This document shows positions 1 through 8,315 of a stretch of DNA of 38,623 nt, in pieces. Where the stretch lies: assembly GCA_019118425.1 (NCBI GenBank), contig DWYZ01000152.1:1-38623 (forward strand). The letters are read 5' to 3'. The notes under the pieces were generated by a model, which saw only the letters and a program-made list of their open reading frames with translations, ran no database searches and was not told the DNA's origin. Each line of letters opens with the position of its first letter. Position 1 is the first letter of the stretch. This DNA comes from Candidatus Blautia faecavium. Lineage in GTDB: Bacteria > Bacillota > Clostridia > Lachnospirales > Lachnospiraceae. The translations under genes were made by a program, and so were the position numbers.

Positions 1-15
1 TATATGATTTATTTC

Positions 16-44
16 TTGTTTTACAGAAAACTTGATGCTATAAT
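16..44 (+). promoter_or_regulatory. sigma-A-type promoter TTGTTT-17-TATAAT
   Basis: TTGTTT at 16-21, TATAAT at 39-44, 17-nt spacer, upstream of ORF at 109 with AGGAGG RBS. Confidence 0.7.
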
Positions 45-108
45 GAAACCGCATTAAGAGTTCTGGACAGAAAGAACCATAATAAGAATAAATCAGGAGG
101 ATTTCAGA

Positions 109-726
109 ATGAAAATCAACAAATTATTTGCAGCAGTATTATCAGCTAGCATGATTATAGGCAGCAGTACAGCGGCTATGGCAGCGCCAAGTATGATGAA
201 TGCCTTAGACACAAATCAGGTTAGCGCTAGCGAGGGAACAGTCACAGTTACAGAAATGTCTGTAGAAGATTTAAGCGCACAGTACGGCGAAGAGGCTGGC
301 GCAGTAGCAGAAGCAATCCAGTCCGCTGACGTAAACAGCACTTTATCTGAAATTTTTGAGACCGCTCTTGGAACAGATGGACTGGCAAGTCTTGAAATCA
401 AACTGTTCACAGACGGCGTAGAAGGAGAGGCAGTTGATCTGGAGAGCATGAAGGTTCTTTCCCCTGTTGTTGACTTACAGCTTGACGGTGTAGAGCCTAC
501 AGAGGAGAATCCGGTAGACGTTACTTTTACAGCAAACAATGCTACAGATGACATTGATGTATATGTACTTCACCTGTGTGATGGCCATGGCTGGGAAATC
601 CTTTCCACAGAGAAGGCAGCAGATAACCAGGTAACAGCTCCGTTCCATTCTTTATCTCCGGTTGCCCTTGTTTATGCAGATGCAGCTGAGGATACAGAGG
701 CAGTGGAGTCTCCGGCTACAAAATAA
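109..726 (+). CDS. secreted protein of unknown function (signal peptide, Ala-X-Ala cleavage-like site)
   Basis: ORF 205 aa; N-term MKINKLFAAVLSASMIIGSSTAAMAAP signal peptide; RBS aggagg. Confidence 0.8.
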   Translation: MKINKLFAAVLSASMIIGSSTAAMAAPSMMNALDTNQVSASEGTVTVTEMSVEDLSAQYGEEAGAVAEAIQSADVNSTLSEIFETALGTDGLASLEIKLFTDGVEGEAVDLESMKVLSPVVDLQLDGVEPTEENPVDVTFTANNATDDIDVYVLHLCDGHGWEILSTEKAADNQVTAPFHSLSPVALVYADAAEDTEAVESPATK

Positions 727-796
727 TTTTGTTTCCATACAGTGTATGATGTCTGTACTCCCCGGAAAATTAAGGGATAGTATAAGAATGGATTTT

Positions 797-822
797 GGCG
801 GGACATTTGTCCCGCCTTTTCT
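797..822 (+). terminator. Rho-independent terminator
   Basis: GGCGGGACA-TT-TGTCCCGCC followed by TTTTCTTT. Confidence 0.85.
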
Positions 823-969
823 TTATGTCCTTTCCCGCATCCATTTTTGCAGGAATTCCGCCTGTTCCTGGTCGGAGATCATCTGAGAGGCGGCGTCGTT
901 TCCCGCTGCCAGGCAGCAAAACAGGACCAACGCCTGAAGTGCAAAGAATAACAGAAGAAACAAGATCAT
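823..969 (-). CDS. small membrane-anchored protein (48 aa), not in supplied ORF track
   Basis: MILFLLLFFALQALVLFCCLAAGNDAASQMISDQEQAEFLQKWMRERT*; RBS AAGGAGG 8-9 nt upstream of ATG at 969; one hydrophobic helix then charged tail. Confidence 0.7.
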   Translation of the reverse strand: MILFLLLFFALQALVLFCCLAAGNDAASQMISDQEQAEFLQKWMRERT

Positions 970-1104
970 GTAAAAGCCTCCTTAATTATTGATATTTTAC
1001 AGTATTATCATATTTAAGAAAATTATGCGGCAAATATGGTAAGATTATGATATAATTAAAAATACGTCTGGGTTTAGACGTAATTTTTTCTTTTGGAGGG
1101 AACC

Positions 1105-1653
1105 ATGCGAAAGACAGAATTTAAAGTACATACCATTTATTCCAGAGAGGACATCCTGCAGATGGAAAAGGTGTCAGGGAGAAAAATGCGGCATTTAGGG
1201 CTTGGCATTACCGGCGCTGTTTTTATTTTGTATCTGGCTGTGGTCCTTTGGGAAGTGGTGCAGGGAGACGGACATGCCTGTATTTTTCCTTTTATTTCCG
1301 GCGGAGTTTTAGATGTGGTTCTGCTGGCCATCCTGGCGATCTGCTTTGTCATGATCTTTTGTATGCCGTATTTACAGAGGCATAAGATTTTGAAAGATCT
1401 GCCGGGAGGAGTATTAAAGGCAAACTATTATTTCTATGAAAGAACCTTCCAGTATGGATGGGGCGAGACTTTTACCACGGTAGGCTACGTGGAAATCCAG
1501 GAATTTATCAGTCTTCCAAACAGTTTTTACATCAAAGCAAAGGATGTTTCCTATTGGGTGAAAAAGTCAGACTTTCAGGTAGGCACACCAGAAGAGTTCC
1601 TGGAATTTATGAAGGGAAAAGTAAAATGTAAAGTAATTGAAAAGACGGCCTGA
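1105..1653 (+). CDS. YcxB-like membrane protein
   Basis: two TM segments then YERTFQYGWGETFTTVGYVEIQEF...FYIKAKDVSYWVKKSDF pattern; RBS TGGAGGG; start MRKTEF. Confidence 0.65.
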   Translation: MRKTEFKVHTIYSREDILQMEKVSGRKMRHLGLGITGAVFILYLAVVLWEVVQGDGHACIFPFISGGVLDVVLLAILAICFVMIFCMPYLQRHKILKDLPGGVLKANYYFYERTFQYGWGETFTTVGYVEIQEFISLPNSFYIKAKDVSYWVKKSDFQVGTPEEFLEFMKGKVKCKVIEKTA

Positions 1654-1712
1654 GAAGCAAAAGGCATTGTCCCGGAATAAGGTAAAGAAAGTACATTTTT
1701 TGGAGAGGGACT

Positions 1713-2549
1713 ATGCATCAGGAACGTTATACAGGAAGAGGAATAGGGGTAGCGGTGCTGGACACCGGTATATATCCCCATATGGATTTTGATAACAGGA
1801 TATGGATGTTTTTTGATTTCCTTTCTCATAGAAGCAGCCCCTACGATGACAATGGACACGGAACCTGTGTGGCAGGGATCCTAGGGGGCAGCGGAAAGGC
1901 CTCTTACGGAAAATATAAAGGTATGGCGCCGGGATGCGGCATCGTCGCTCTTAAGGTGCTGGACCGGTTTGGAAACGGAAACAAGGAAGATGTTCTAAGA
2001 GCCTTTCGCTGGCTTTTGCGGTATAAAGAACAGTATCGGATACGTGTAGTCAACATTTCTGTGGGAACTACTTATAAGACAAAAGATGAACATTTCGCCC
2101 TGATCCAGGCAGTGGAAGAGCTGTGGGATGCAGGGCTTATAGTGGTAGCTGCGGCGGGGAACCAGGGACCTTCTCCGGGAAGTGTGACAGCTCCCGGATG
2201 CAGCAAGAAGATCATAACTGTGGGTTCCAGCGATATGCTTCAGGGAAATGGGGCAGTCTCCGGAAGGGGGCCTACCTTTGAATGTGTATGCAAGCCGGAT
2301 CTGGTAGCACCGGGAAGCCGGATCACTTCCTGTGCGCCGGGCAGGGATTTCCCATATGCTGCCAAAAGTGGCACTTCCATGTCCACGCCTCTTGTCTCCG
2401 GGGCAATCGCAAGGGCGCTGGAAAAAAATCCGTCTCTTACCAATGTGGAAATAAAGATGATGCTCAAAGAGAGCGCAGATGACATGGGATTGCCTCATAA
2501 CCAGCAGGGATGGGGGAAATTTAACTGCAAAAGGTTTTTATCCCTTTAA
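1713..2549 (+). CDS. subtilisin-like serine protease (peptidase S8)
   Basis: catalytic motifs AVLDTGIYPHMDF (Asp), DDNGHGTCVAGIL (His), SGTSMSTPLVSGA (Ser). Confidence 0.93.
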   Translation: MHQERYTGRGIGVAVLDTGIYPHMDFDNRIWMFFDFLSHRSSPYDDNGHGTCVAGILGGSGKASYGKYKGMAPGCGIVALKVLDRFGNGNKEDVLRAFRWLLRYKEQYRIRVVNISVGTTYKTKDEHFALIQAVEELWDAGLIVVAAAGNQGPSPGSVTAPGCSKKIITVGSSDMLQGNGAVSGRGPTFECVCKPDLVAPGSRITSCAPGRDFPYAAKSGTSMSTPLVSGAIARALEKNPSLTNVEIKMMLKESADDMGLPHNQQGWGKFNCKRFLSL

Positions 2550-2595
2550 AATTCTGCTGTTTTGTATAAATGTGCTGCGGTAAAGTATAAAAGCG

Positions 2596-2624
2596 TTGAC
2601 GGATGAAAAGATTTCCGCTACAAT
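2596..2624 (+). promoter_or_regulatory. sigma-A promoter TTGACG-17-TACAAT
   Basis: TTGACG 2596-2601, TACAAT 2619-2624, upstream of citrate synthase-like ORF. Confidence 0.75.
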
Positions 2625-2687
2625 GATAGACAAAATGATATCAAAGGACGTATTTGGTATCGCAAACATACGAGGAGAGGATAGAAC

Positions 2688-4079
2688 ATGCAGAACAGAC
2701 AAGTAAAAATGGACCAACATACGAATCTTCTTCAATTGGAAGAGCATATGTACCCGCTGGTAGATGTGGAGACTCCAAATGTTTTCCGTAATCTTTTTCC
2801 TTATTCTGAGGTTCCAAAGATTGCCTTTAACGATCGAATCGTTCCCCATCATATGCCGGATGATATCTGGATCACAGACACCACTTTCAGGGACGGACAG
2901 CAGTCCAGGGCGCCCTATTCCACAGAGCAGATCGTAAGGATCTACGATTACCTGCACAAACTTGGGGGACCGGAAGGCAGGATCCGCGCATCCGAATTTT
3001 TCCTGTACAGCAAAAAAGACAGGGACGCGGTAGAAAAGTGTATGGAAAGAGGCTATGAATTTCCGGAAGTAACCAGTTGGATCCGTGCAAGCAAAAAAGA
3101 TTTTGAACTTGTCAGAGACATGGGTATGAAAGAGACCGGGATTTTAGTAAGCTGTTCCGACTATCACATTTTTTATAAGATGAAGATGAGCCGCCGCCAG
3201 GCTATGGAGCATTATTTAAGTATCGTAAAGGAATGTCTGGAGATCGGTGTGGCGGTGAGGTGCCATCTGGAGGACATCACCAGAGCGGATATTTACGGCT
3301 ATGTGATTCCCTTCTGTCTGGAACTTATGAAGCTGCGCCAGGAATACGGCATTCCGGTAAAGGTGCGCTGCTGTGACACCATGGGATATGGCGTGAACTA
3401 TCCTGGTGCTGTGATTCCCCGTTCTGTGCCGGGAATTATCTATGGCATTATGGTCCATGCGGGCGTACCGTCAGAGCTCATCGAGTGGCATGGACATAAC
3501 GATTTTTATAAAGCGGTCAGCAATTCTACCACAGCATGGCTGTACGGTGCCTGCGGTGTGAATACTTCTCTCTTCGGCATTGGTGAGAGAACGGGAAATA
3601 CGCCTTTGGAGGCCATGGTCTTTGAGTACGCCCAGCTTCGCGGAAACCTTGGGGGAATGGATACTACGGTGATCACAGAGCTGGCGGAATACTACGAAAA
3701 AGAAATTGGCTATAAGATTCCGCCCCGTACACCTTTTGTTGGAAAGAACTTTAATGTGACAAGGGCTGGCATCCACGCCGACGGACTTTTAAAAAACGAA
3801 GAGATCTATAATATTTTCGATACGGACAAATTTTTAAACCGTCCGGTAGAAGTGGCTGTTTCCAATACTTCCGGTCTGGCAGGCATTGCCCACTGGATGA
3901 ATACCCACTATCATTTAAAAGGGGAGAAACAGGTGGAGAAAAACTGTGATCTTGTTAAAAAGATCAAGGAATGGGTAGACGCCCAGTATGACGAAGGCCG
4001 TGTGACCGTTATGTCAGACGCCGAGCTAGAGGATATCGTAGCCAGATATTGTGAAGAACTGGGAATTACATTGGCATAG
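2688..4079 (+). CDS. (R)/Re-citrate synthase-like, homocitrate/isopropylmalate synthase (HMGL-like) family
   Basis: DTTFRDGQQSRAPYSTEQIV motif, HGHNDFY metal-binding motif, NTPLEAMV; adjacent to isocitrate dehydrogenase. Confidence 0.8.
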   Translation: MQNRQVKMDQHTNLLQLEEHMYPLVDVETPNVFRNLFPYSEVPKIAFNDRIVPHHMPDDIWITDTTFRDGQQSRAPYSTEQIVRIYDYLHKLGGPEGRIRASEFFLYSKKDRDAVEKCMERGYEFPEVTSWIRASKKDFELVRDMGMKETGILVSCSDYHIFYKMKMSRRQAMEHYLSIVKECLEIGVAVRCHLEDITRADIYGYVIPFCLELMKLRQEYGIPVKVRCCDTMGYGVNYPGAVIPRSVPGIIYGIMVHAGVPSELIEWHGHNDFYKAVSNSTTAWLYGACGVNTSLFGIGERTGNTPLEAMVFEYAQLRGNLGGMDTTVITELAEYYEKEIGYKIPPRTPFVGKNFNVTRAGIHADGLLKNEEIYNIFDTDKFLNRPVEVAVSNTSGLAGIAHWMNTHYHLKGEKQVEKNCDLVKKIKEWVDAQYDEGRVTVMSDAELEDIVARYCEELGITLA

Positions 4080-4163
4080 AAAGCTGTAATTGATCCGAAA
4101 TGTGCAGACCAGTGAGATATAAATTATTTTGCGGAATGAAAACAAAACAAACAGGAGGAGAAA

Positions 4164-5372
4164 ATGAAGAAAATTCAAATGCAGACGCCCCTTGTGGAGA
4201 TGGACGGCGATGAAATGACAAGAATTCTATGGAAGATCATTAAGGAAGAGCTCCTTCTTCCTTATATCGATCTGAATACAGAGTATTACGACCTGGGTCT
4301 TGCCCATCGTAATGAGACAGACGATCAGGTGACCATAGACGCCGCAGAGGCCACGAAAAAATATAAAGTGGCTGTAAAATGCGCAACCATCACCCCTAAC
4401 AAGGCAAGGATGGAAGAATATGACCTGAAAAAAATGTATAAAAGCCCCAACGGAACCATCCGCGCCATTTTGGATGGAACCGTATTTCGCGCCCCTATCG
4501 TGGTAAAGGGAATCGAGCCTTGCGTAAAGAACTGGAAAAAACCGATCACCCTGGCCCGTCATGCCTACGGAGACATTTATAAAAATACAGAGTTTTATAT
4601 TGATAAGCCAGGTGAGGCAAAGCTGGTATTTACAGCAGACGATGGGGAAGAACGCAGCGAGACGATCCAGCGTTTTGATAAGCCGGGCGTACTTCTTGGC
4701 ATGCATAATCTGGACGCGTCTATTGAAAGCTTTGCGAGAAGCTGTTTCAATTACGCTCTGGACACGAAACAGGACGTTTGGTTTGGCTGTAAGGACACGA
4801 TCTCCAAGACCTATGACGGCCGTTTTAAAGAAATTTTCAACAGGATTTATGAAGAAGAATTTAAGGAGAAATTTGACGCAGAGCATCTGACTTATTTTTA
4901 CAGCCTGATCGATGACATTGTAGCCCGCGTGATGAAAGCGGAGGGCGGATTTATCTGGGCCTGCAAAAATTATGACGGAGATGTAATGAGCGATATGGTT
5001 TCTTCTGCCTTCGGCTCTCTTGCCATGATGACCTCTGTCCTTGTTTCTCCTCATGGCTACTATGAATATGAGGCTGCGCACGGTACAGTACAGCGGCATT
5101 ACTACAGACATCTGGAAGGAAAAGAAACTTCTACTAATTCCGTTGCCACTATATTTGCATGGACGGGAGCCCTTCGAAAGAGAGGGGAGCTGGACGGCAA
5201 TAAAGAACTTTCAGATTTTGCAGATAAGCTGGAAAAAGCTACCAAGTCTACTATAGAAAGCGGAAAAATGACAAAGGATCTGGCTCTTATTACAGAAATG
5301 AAAAATCCGAAAGTCTTAAACAGCAGAGAATTCATCCTGGCAGTAAAAGAAAAGCTGGATAAATCTCTGTAA
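4164..5372 (+). CDS. icd: NADP-dependent isocitrate dehydrogenase (dimeric, eukaryote-like type)
   Basis: TPLVEMDGDEMTRILWKIIKEEL, SPNGTIRAILDGTVFRAPI, YEAAHGTVQRHYY...TNSVATIFAWTGAL. Confidence 0.95.
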   Translation: MKKIQMQTPLVEMDGDEMTRILWKIIKEELLLPYIDLNTEYYDLGLAHRNETDDQVTIDAAEATKKYKVAVKCATITPNKARMEEYDLKKMYKSPNGTIRAILDGTVFRAPIVVKGIEPCVKNWKKPITLARHAYGDIYKNTEFYIDKPGEAKLVFTADDGEERSETIQRFDKPGVLLGMHNLDASIESFARSCFNYALDTKQDVWFGCKDTISKTYDGRFKEIFNRIYEEEFKEKFDAEHLTYFYSLIDDIVARVMKAEGGFIWACKNYDGDVMSDMVSSAFGSLAMMTSVLVSPHGYYEYEAAHGTVQRHYYRHLEGKETSTNSVATIFAWTGALRKRGELDGNKELSDFADKLEKATKSTIESGKMTKDLALITEMKNPKVLNSREFILAVKEKLDKSL

Positions 5373-5396
5373 GAAAAGAAAGAGGATAAAGCATAA

Positions 5397-5422
5397 AAGA
5401 ACTGGCGGTTACGCCAGTTCTT
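5397..5422. terminator. bidirectional terminator hairpin between convergent icd and ABC-F genes
   Basis: AAGAACTGGCG-GTTA-CGCCAGTTCTT; loop includes the ABC-F stop codon complement. Confidence 0.75.
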
Positions 5423-7316
5423 CCCATTTTTCGTAAAGTTCTTCTAGTTCTTTTTGAAGGGCTTCTTTTTCTTTGCTCAATTCTGTACACCGGGCTACAT
5501 CCGTGCATACCTCAGGAAGGACCAGTGTGGCATCGATCTCCTTATCTCTGGTTTCCAGCTCTTCAATACGGGCTTCTACCTTTTTCAGATCGTTTTCCCT
5601 TTTCCGCTTCATTGCCTGTTCTTCTTTTTGCTGCTGCCAGGTGAGCTTGTTTTCAGAAGGCGCGGCGGAAACTTCTTCCTGTTTTTGAACCGGGGCGTAG
5701 ATTTCTGTAAGTTCTTCTTTTTTCTCAAGATAGTAATCGTAATCCCCGATATAATTTACAATGGCCTGGTTGGTCAGATCCATGATCCTGGTGGCCGTCT
5801 GATTGATAAAGTAACGGTCGTGGGATACATAGAGTACAGTTCCAGTATAGCTGTTTAATGCCTCCTCCAGGATTTCCTTGGAAGTGATGTCCAGATGGTT
5901 AGTAGGCTCGTCCAGGATCAGAAAATTCGCCTCAGAAAGCATGAGCTTGGCCAGTGATACCCGGCCCCGTTCTCCTCCGGAGAGGGAAGAGATCAGGTTA
6001 AATACCTCGTCCCCGGTAAATAAAAAGGCGGCTAGCATGTTTCGTATCTCTGTCTCCGTTAGGGTGGGATAGGTATCGGAAATCTCCTGAAAAATAGTTT
6101 TATCCTGGTGGAGGACATGGTGTTCCTGATCATAATAACCAATCTGCACCTTGGAACCAAGGGTAAACTTTCCTGTATCGGCAGGAAGAAGTCCGTTTAA
6201 AATTTTTAAAAGGGTAGTCTTGCCTGTTCCGTTATTTCCGATGAGGGCTACCCGCTCACCCCGCTTGATCTCAAAGGAGATTCCTGTAAAGAGGGTCTGG
6301 CCAGGAAAGGATTTAGACAGCCCTTCCACAGTCAGCACATCGTTCCCGCTTACATATCTAGGCTCAAGGACAAGGCGCATCTGGTCGTTGATCTCCGTGG
6401 GTTTTTCAAGACGCTGGATCTTGTTCAGCATTTTTTCCCTGCTCTCAGCCCGGCGGATGGATTTTTCACGGTTAAAGGATTTTAGCTTGGCAATGACTGC
6501 TTCCTGGTGTTTGATCTCTCTTTGCTGATTTAAAAAGGCCTTATACTGGGCATCGCGGATCTGGGCCTTTTTTACCGCATAGGCAGAGTAGTTTCCATCG
6601 TATACGCGAACCTGTCCGGCCTCAATTTCCACGATTTTTGATACTACTTTGTCGAGAAAATAGCGGTCGTGGGAGACGATGAAAACCGCTCCGGGATAAT
6701 TGATCAGATAGGTTTCCAGCCAGGATATGCTTTCCATATCCAGGTGGTTGGTGGGCTCGTCCAGAAGAAGAATGTCCGGTTTGGAAAGAAGGAGCTTGCC
6801 TAAGGCAACTCTTGTTTTCTGCCCGCCGGAGAGAGTTTCAATCTCTCTGGAGAAATCTTCTTCTGTAAATCCGAGACCTTTCAACACGCCGGTAAGTTCG
6901 CTTTTATAGGCGTAGCCGTTTTCCGCTTCGAAATCGTGAGTAAGGCGCGTATATGTATTCATCAGGCTTTCCAGAGCTTCTCCCTGGACATGCTTCATGT
7001 CCTGCTCAATTTGCCTCATACGTTTTTCCATATCCAGGATGTGCTGTTTGGTAGTCAAAAGCTCTTCATAGATCGTGCGGCTTCCATGGATGTCCTGATA
7101 CTGAGCCAGGTATCCGATATTTTTATCCCGGGAGATCACTACGGACCCGGAATCTTCAGGGAGCTCATCCATGATGATGCGCAGAAGAGTAGTTTTTCCT
7201 GCGCCGTTGCTGCCGATAAGAGCTGCTTTTTCCCGTTCCTCTATATGAAAAGACGCGTCGTTTAAAATCACTTTATCACCAAAAGCCTTACACAGATTCT
7301 GACATGATAAAATCAT
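5409..7316 (-). CDS. ABC-F family ATP-binding protein (YdiF/Uup-like)
   Basis: two Walker A (GSNGAGKTTLLR, GNNGTGKTTLLK), two LSGGQ/LSGGE signatures, linker region; start MILSCQN with RBS ggagga. Confidence 0.93.
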   Translation of the reverse strand: MILSCQNLCKAFGDKVILNDASFHIEEREKAALIGSNGAGKTTLLRIIMDELPEDSGSVVISRDKNIGYLAQYQDIHGSRTIYEELLTTKQHILDMEKRMRQIEQDMKHVQGEALESLMNTYTRLTHDFEAENGYAYKSELTGVLKGLGFTEEDFSREIETLSGGQKTRVALGKLLLSKPDILLLDEPTNHLDMESISWLETYLINYPGAVFIVSHDRYFLDKVVSKIVEIEAGQVRVYDGNYSAYAVKKAQIRDAQYKAFLNQQREIKHQEAVIAKLKSFNREKSIRRAESREKMLNKIQRLEKPTEINDQMRLVLEPRYVSGNDVLTVEGLSKSFPGQTLFTGISFEIKRGERVALIGNNGTGKTTLLKILNGLLPADTGKFTLGSKVQIGYYDQEHHVLHQDKTIFQEISDTYPTLTETEIRNMLAAFLFTGDEVFNLISSLSGGERGRVSLAKLMLSEANFLILDEPTNHLDITSKEILEEALNSYTGTVLYVSHDRYFINQTATRIMDLTNQAIVNYIGDYDYYLEKKEELTEIYAPVQKQEEVSAAPSENKLTWQQQKEEQAMKRKRENDLKKVEARIEELETRDKEIDATLVLPEVCTDVARCTELSKEKEALQKELEELYEKWEELA

Positions 7317-7482
7317 AACGATTCCTCCAAAATTTGATAGTACAAGCACTCTCAATTATAACGGAAACGAAAATTTTGTAAAGTAAAATCGAATATTTAT
7401 AACAAACAGCAAAGAAATTTATGATTTACTATAAAAAAGATAAGGGAAAATGCAAAAACTTGTTATAAGACCTCAACTTTAA

Positions 7483-7511
7483 TTGACAAGAAAATGTCAT
7501 TTCGATATAAT
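7483..7511 (+). promoter_or_regulatory. consensus sigma-A promoter of rex, TTGACA-17-TATAAT
   Basis: TTGACA 7483-7488, TATAAT 7506-7511; inverted repeat TGACA-N6-TGTCA overlaps spacer. Confidence 0.85.
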
Positions 7512-7540
7512 TAGCATAGTATTATAAGGAGGGGAAAATT

Positions 7541-8188
7541 GTGGAGTCAAAAGAAATTTCAAAGGCGGTGATCAAGAGACTGCCACGTTATTACCGCTAT
7601 CTGGGCGAATTAATGGAGGAAAATGTAGAGCGGATCTCTTCCAATGATCTGAGCAAAAAAATGCATGTCACTGCTTCTCAGATCCGTCAGGACCTTAATA
7701 ACTTCGGCGGGTTCGGCCAGCAGGGCTATGGCTATAACGTACGTTATCTTTATACGGAAATCGGTAAGATCCTGGGACTGGATACGGTGCATCCCATGAT
7801 CATCCTGGGAGCGGGAAATTTAGGACAGGCCCTTGCCAATTACGTAGATTTTGAAAAAAGAGGATTTAAGCTGGTGGGGATCTTTGATGTAAACCCGGTG
7901 TTGGAAGGAATTGCAGTACGGGGAATAGAGATCCAGCTTTTAAGCGAGCTTCCTCTGTTTTTGAAGGAGAATCAGGTGGAGATCGCGATCTTGACCCTGC
8001 CTAAGAACAAAGCGAAGGAAATGGCTAATATTTTAGTGGAAAACGGCATCAAGGCGATCTGGAATTTTGCCCACATTGACCTTGACACTCCACAAGACGT
8101 GATCGTAGAAAACGTACATCTGTCAGAGAGCCTGATGACGCTGTCCTATAACCTGAGCCAATACCGCCAGGAGCACATCGAAAAATAA
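7541..8188 (+). CDS. rex: redox-sensing transcriptional repressor Rex
   Basis: SKAVIKRLPRYYRYL, SSNDLSKKMHVTASQIRQDLNNFGGFGQQGYGYNV, ILGAGNLGQALANY Rossmann motif; GTG start with aaggagggg RBS. Confidence 0.96.
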   Translation: MESKEISKAVIKRLPRYYRYLGELMEENVERISSNDLSKKMHVTASQIRQDLNNFGGFGQQGYGYNVRYLYTEIGKILGLDTVHPMIILGAGNLGQALANYVDFEKRGFKLVGIFDVNPVLEGIAVRGIEIQLLSELPLFLKENQVEIAILTLPKNKAKEMANILVENGIKAIWNFAHIDLDTPQDVIVENVHLSESLMTLSYNLSQYRQEHIEK

Positions 8189-8235
8189 AAGCTGTTTAGG
8201 AAGAAAGAACCCTTTCTTCCTGTCCATGGAAGTGC

Positions 8236-8275
8236 GCTGCTGCCTGAAAGAGACTCTGGCAGCAGCCTTTTCTTT
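8236..8275 (+). terminator. Rho-independent terminator after rex
   Basis: GCTGCTGCC...GGCAGCAGC followed by CTTTTCTTTT. Confidence 0.8.
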
Positions 8276-8315
8276 TCAGGCTGAAGAAAAATAGTAAAGA
8301 CAAAGGGGTGAGGAT

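Noticed and set aside
4227-5111. 294-aa minus-strand ORF antisense to icd
   Set aside because: Overlaps well-supported isocitrate dehydrogenase; no RBS or domain evidence.
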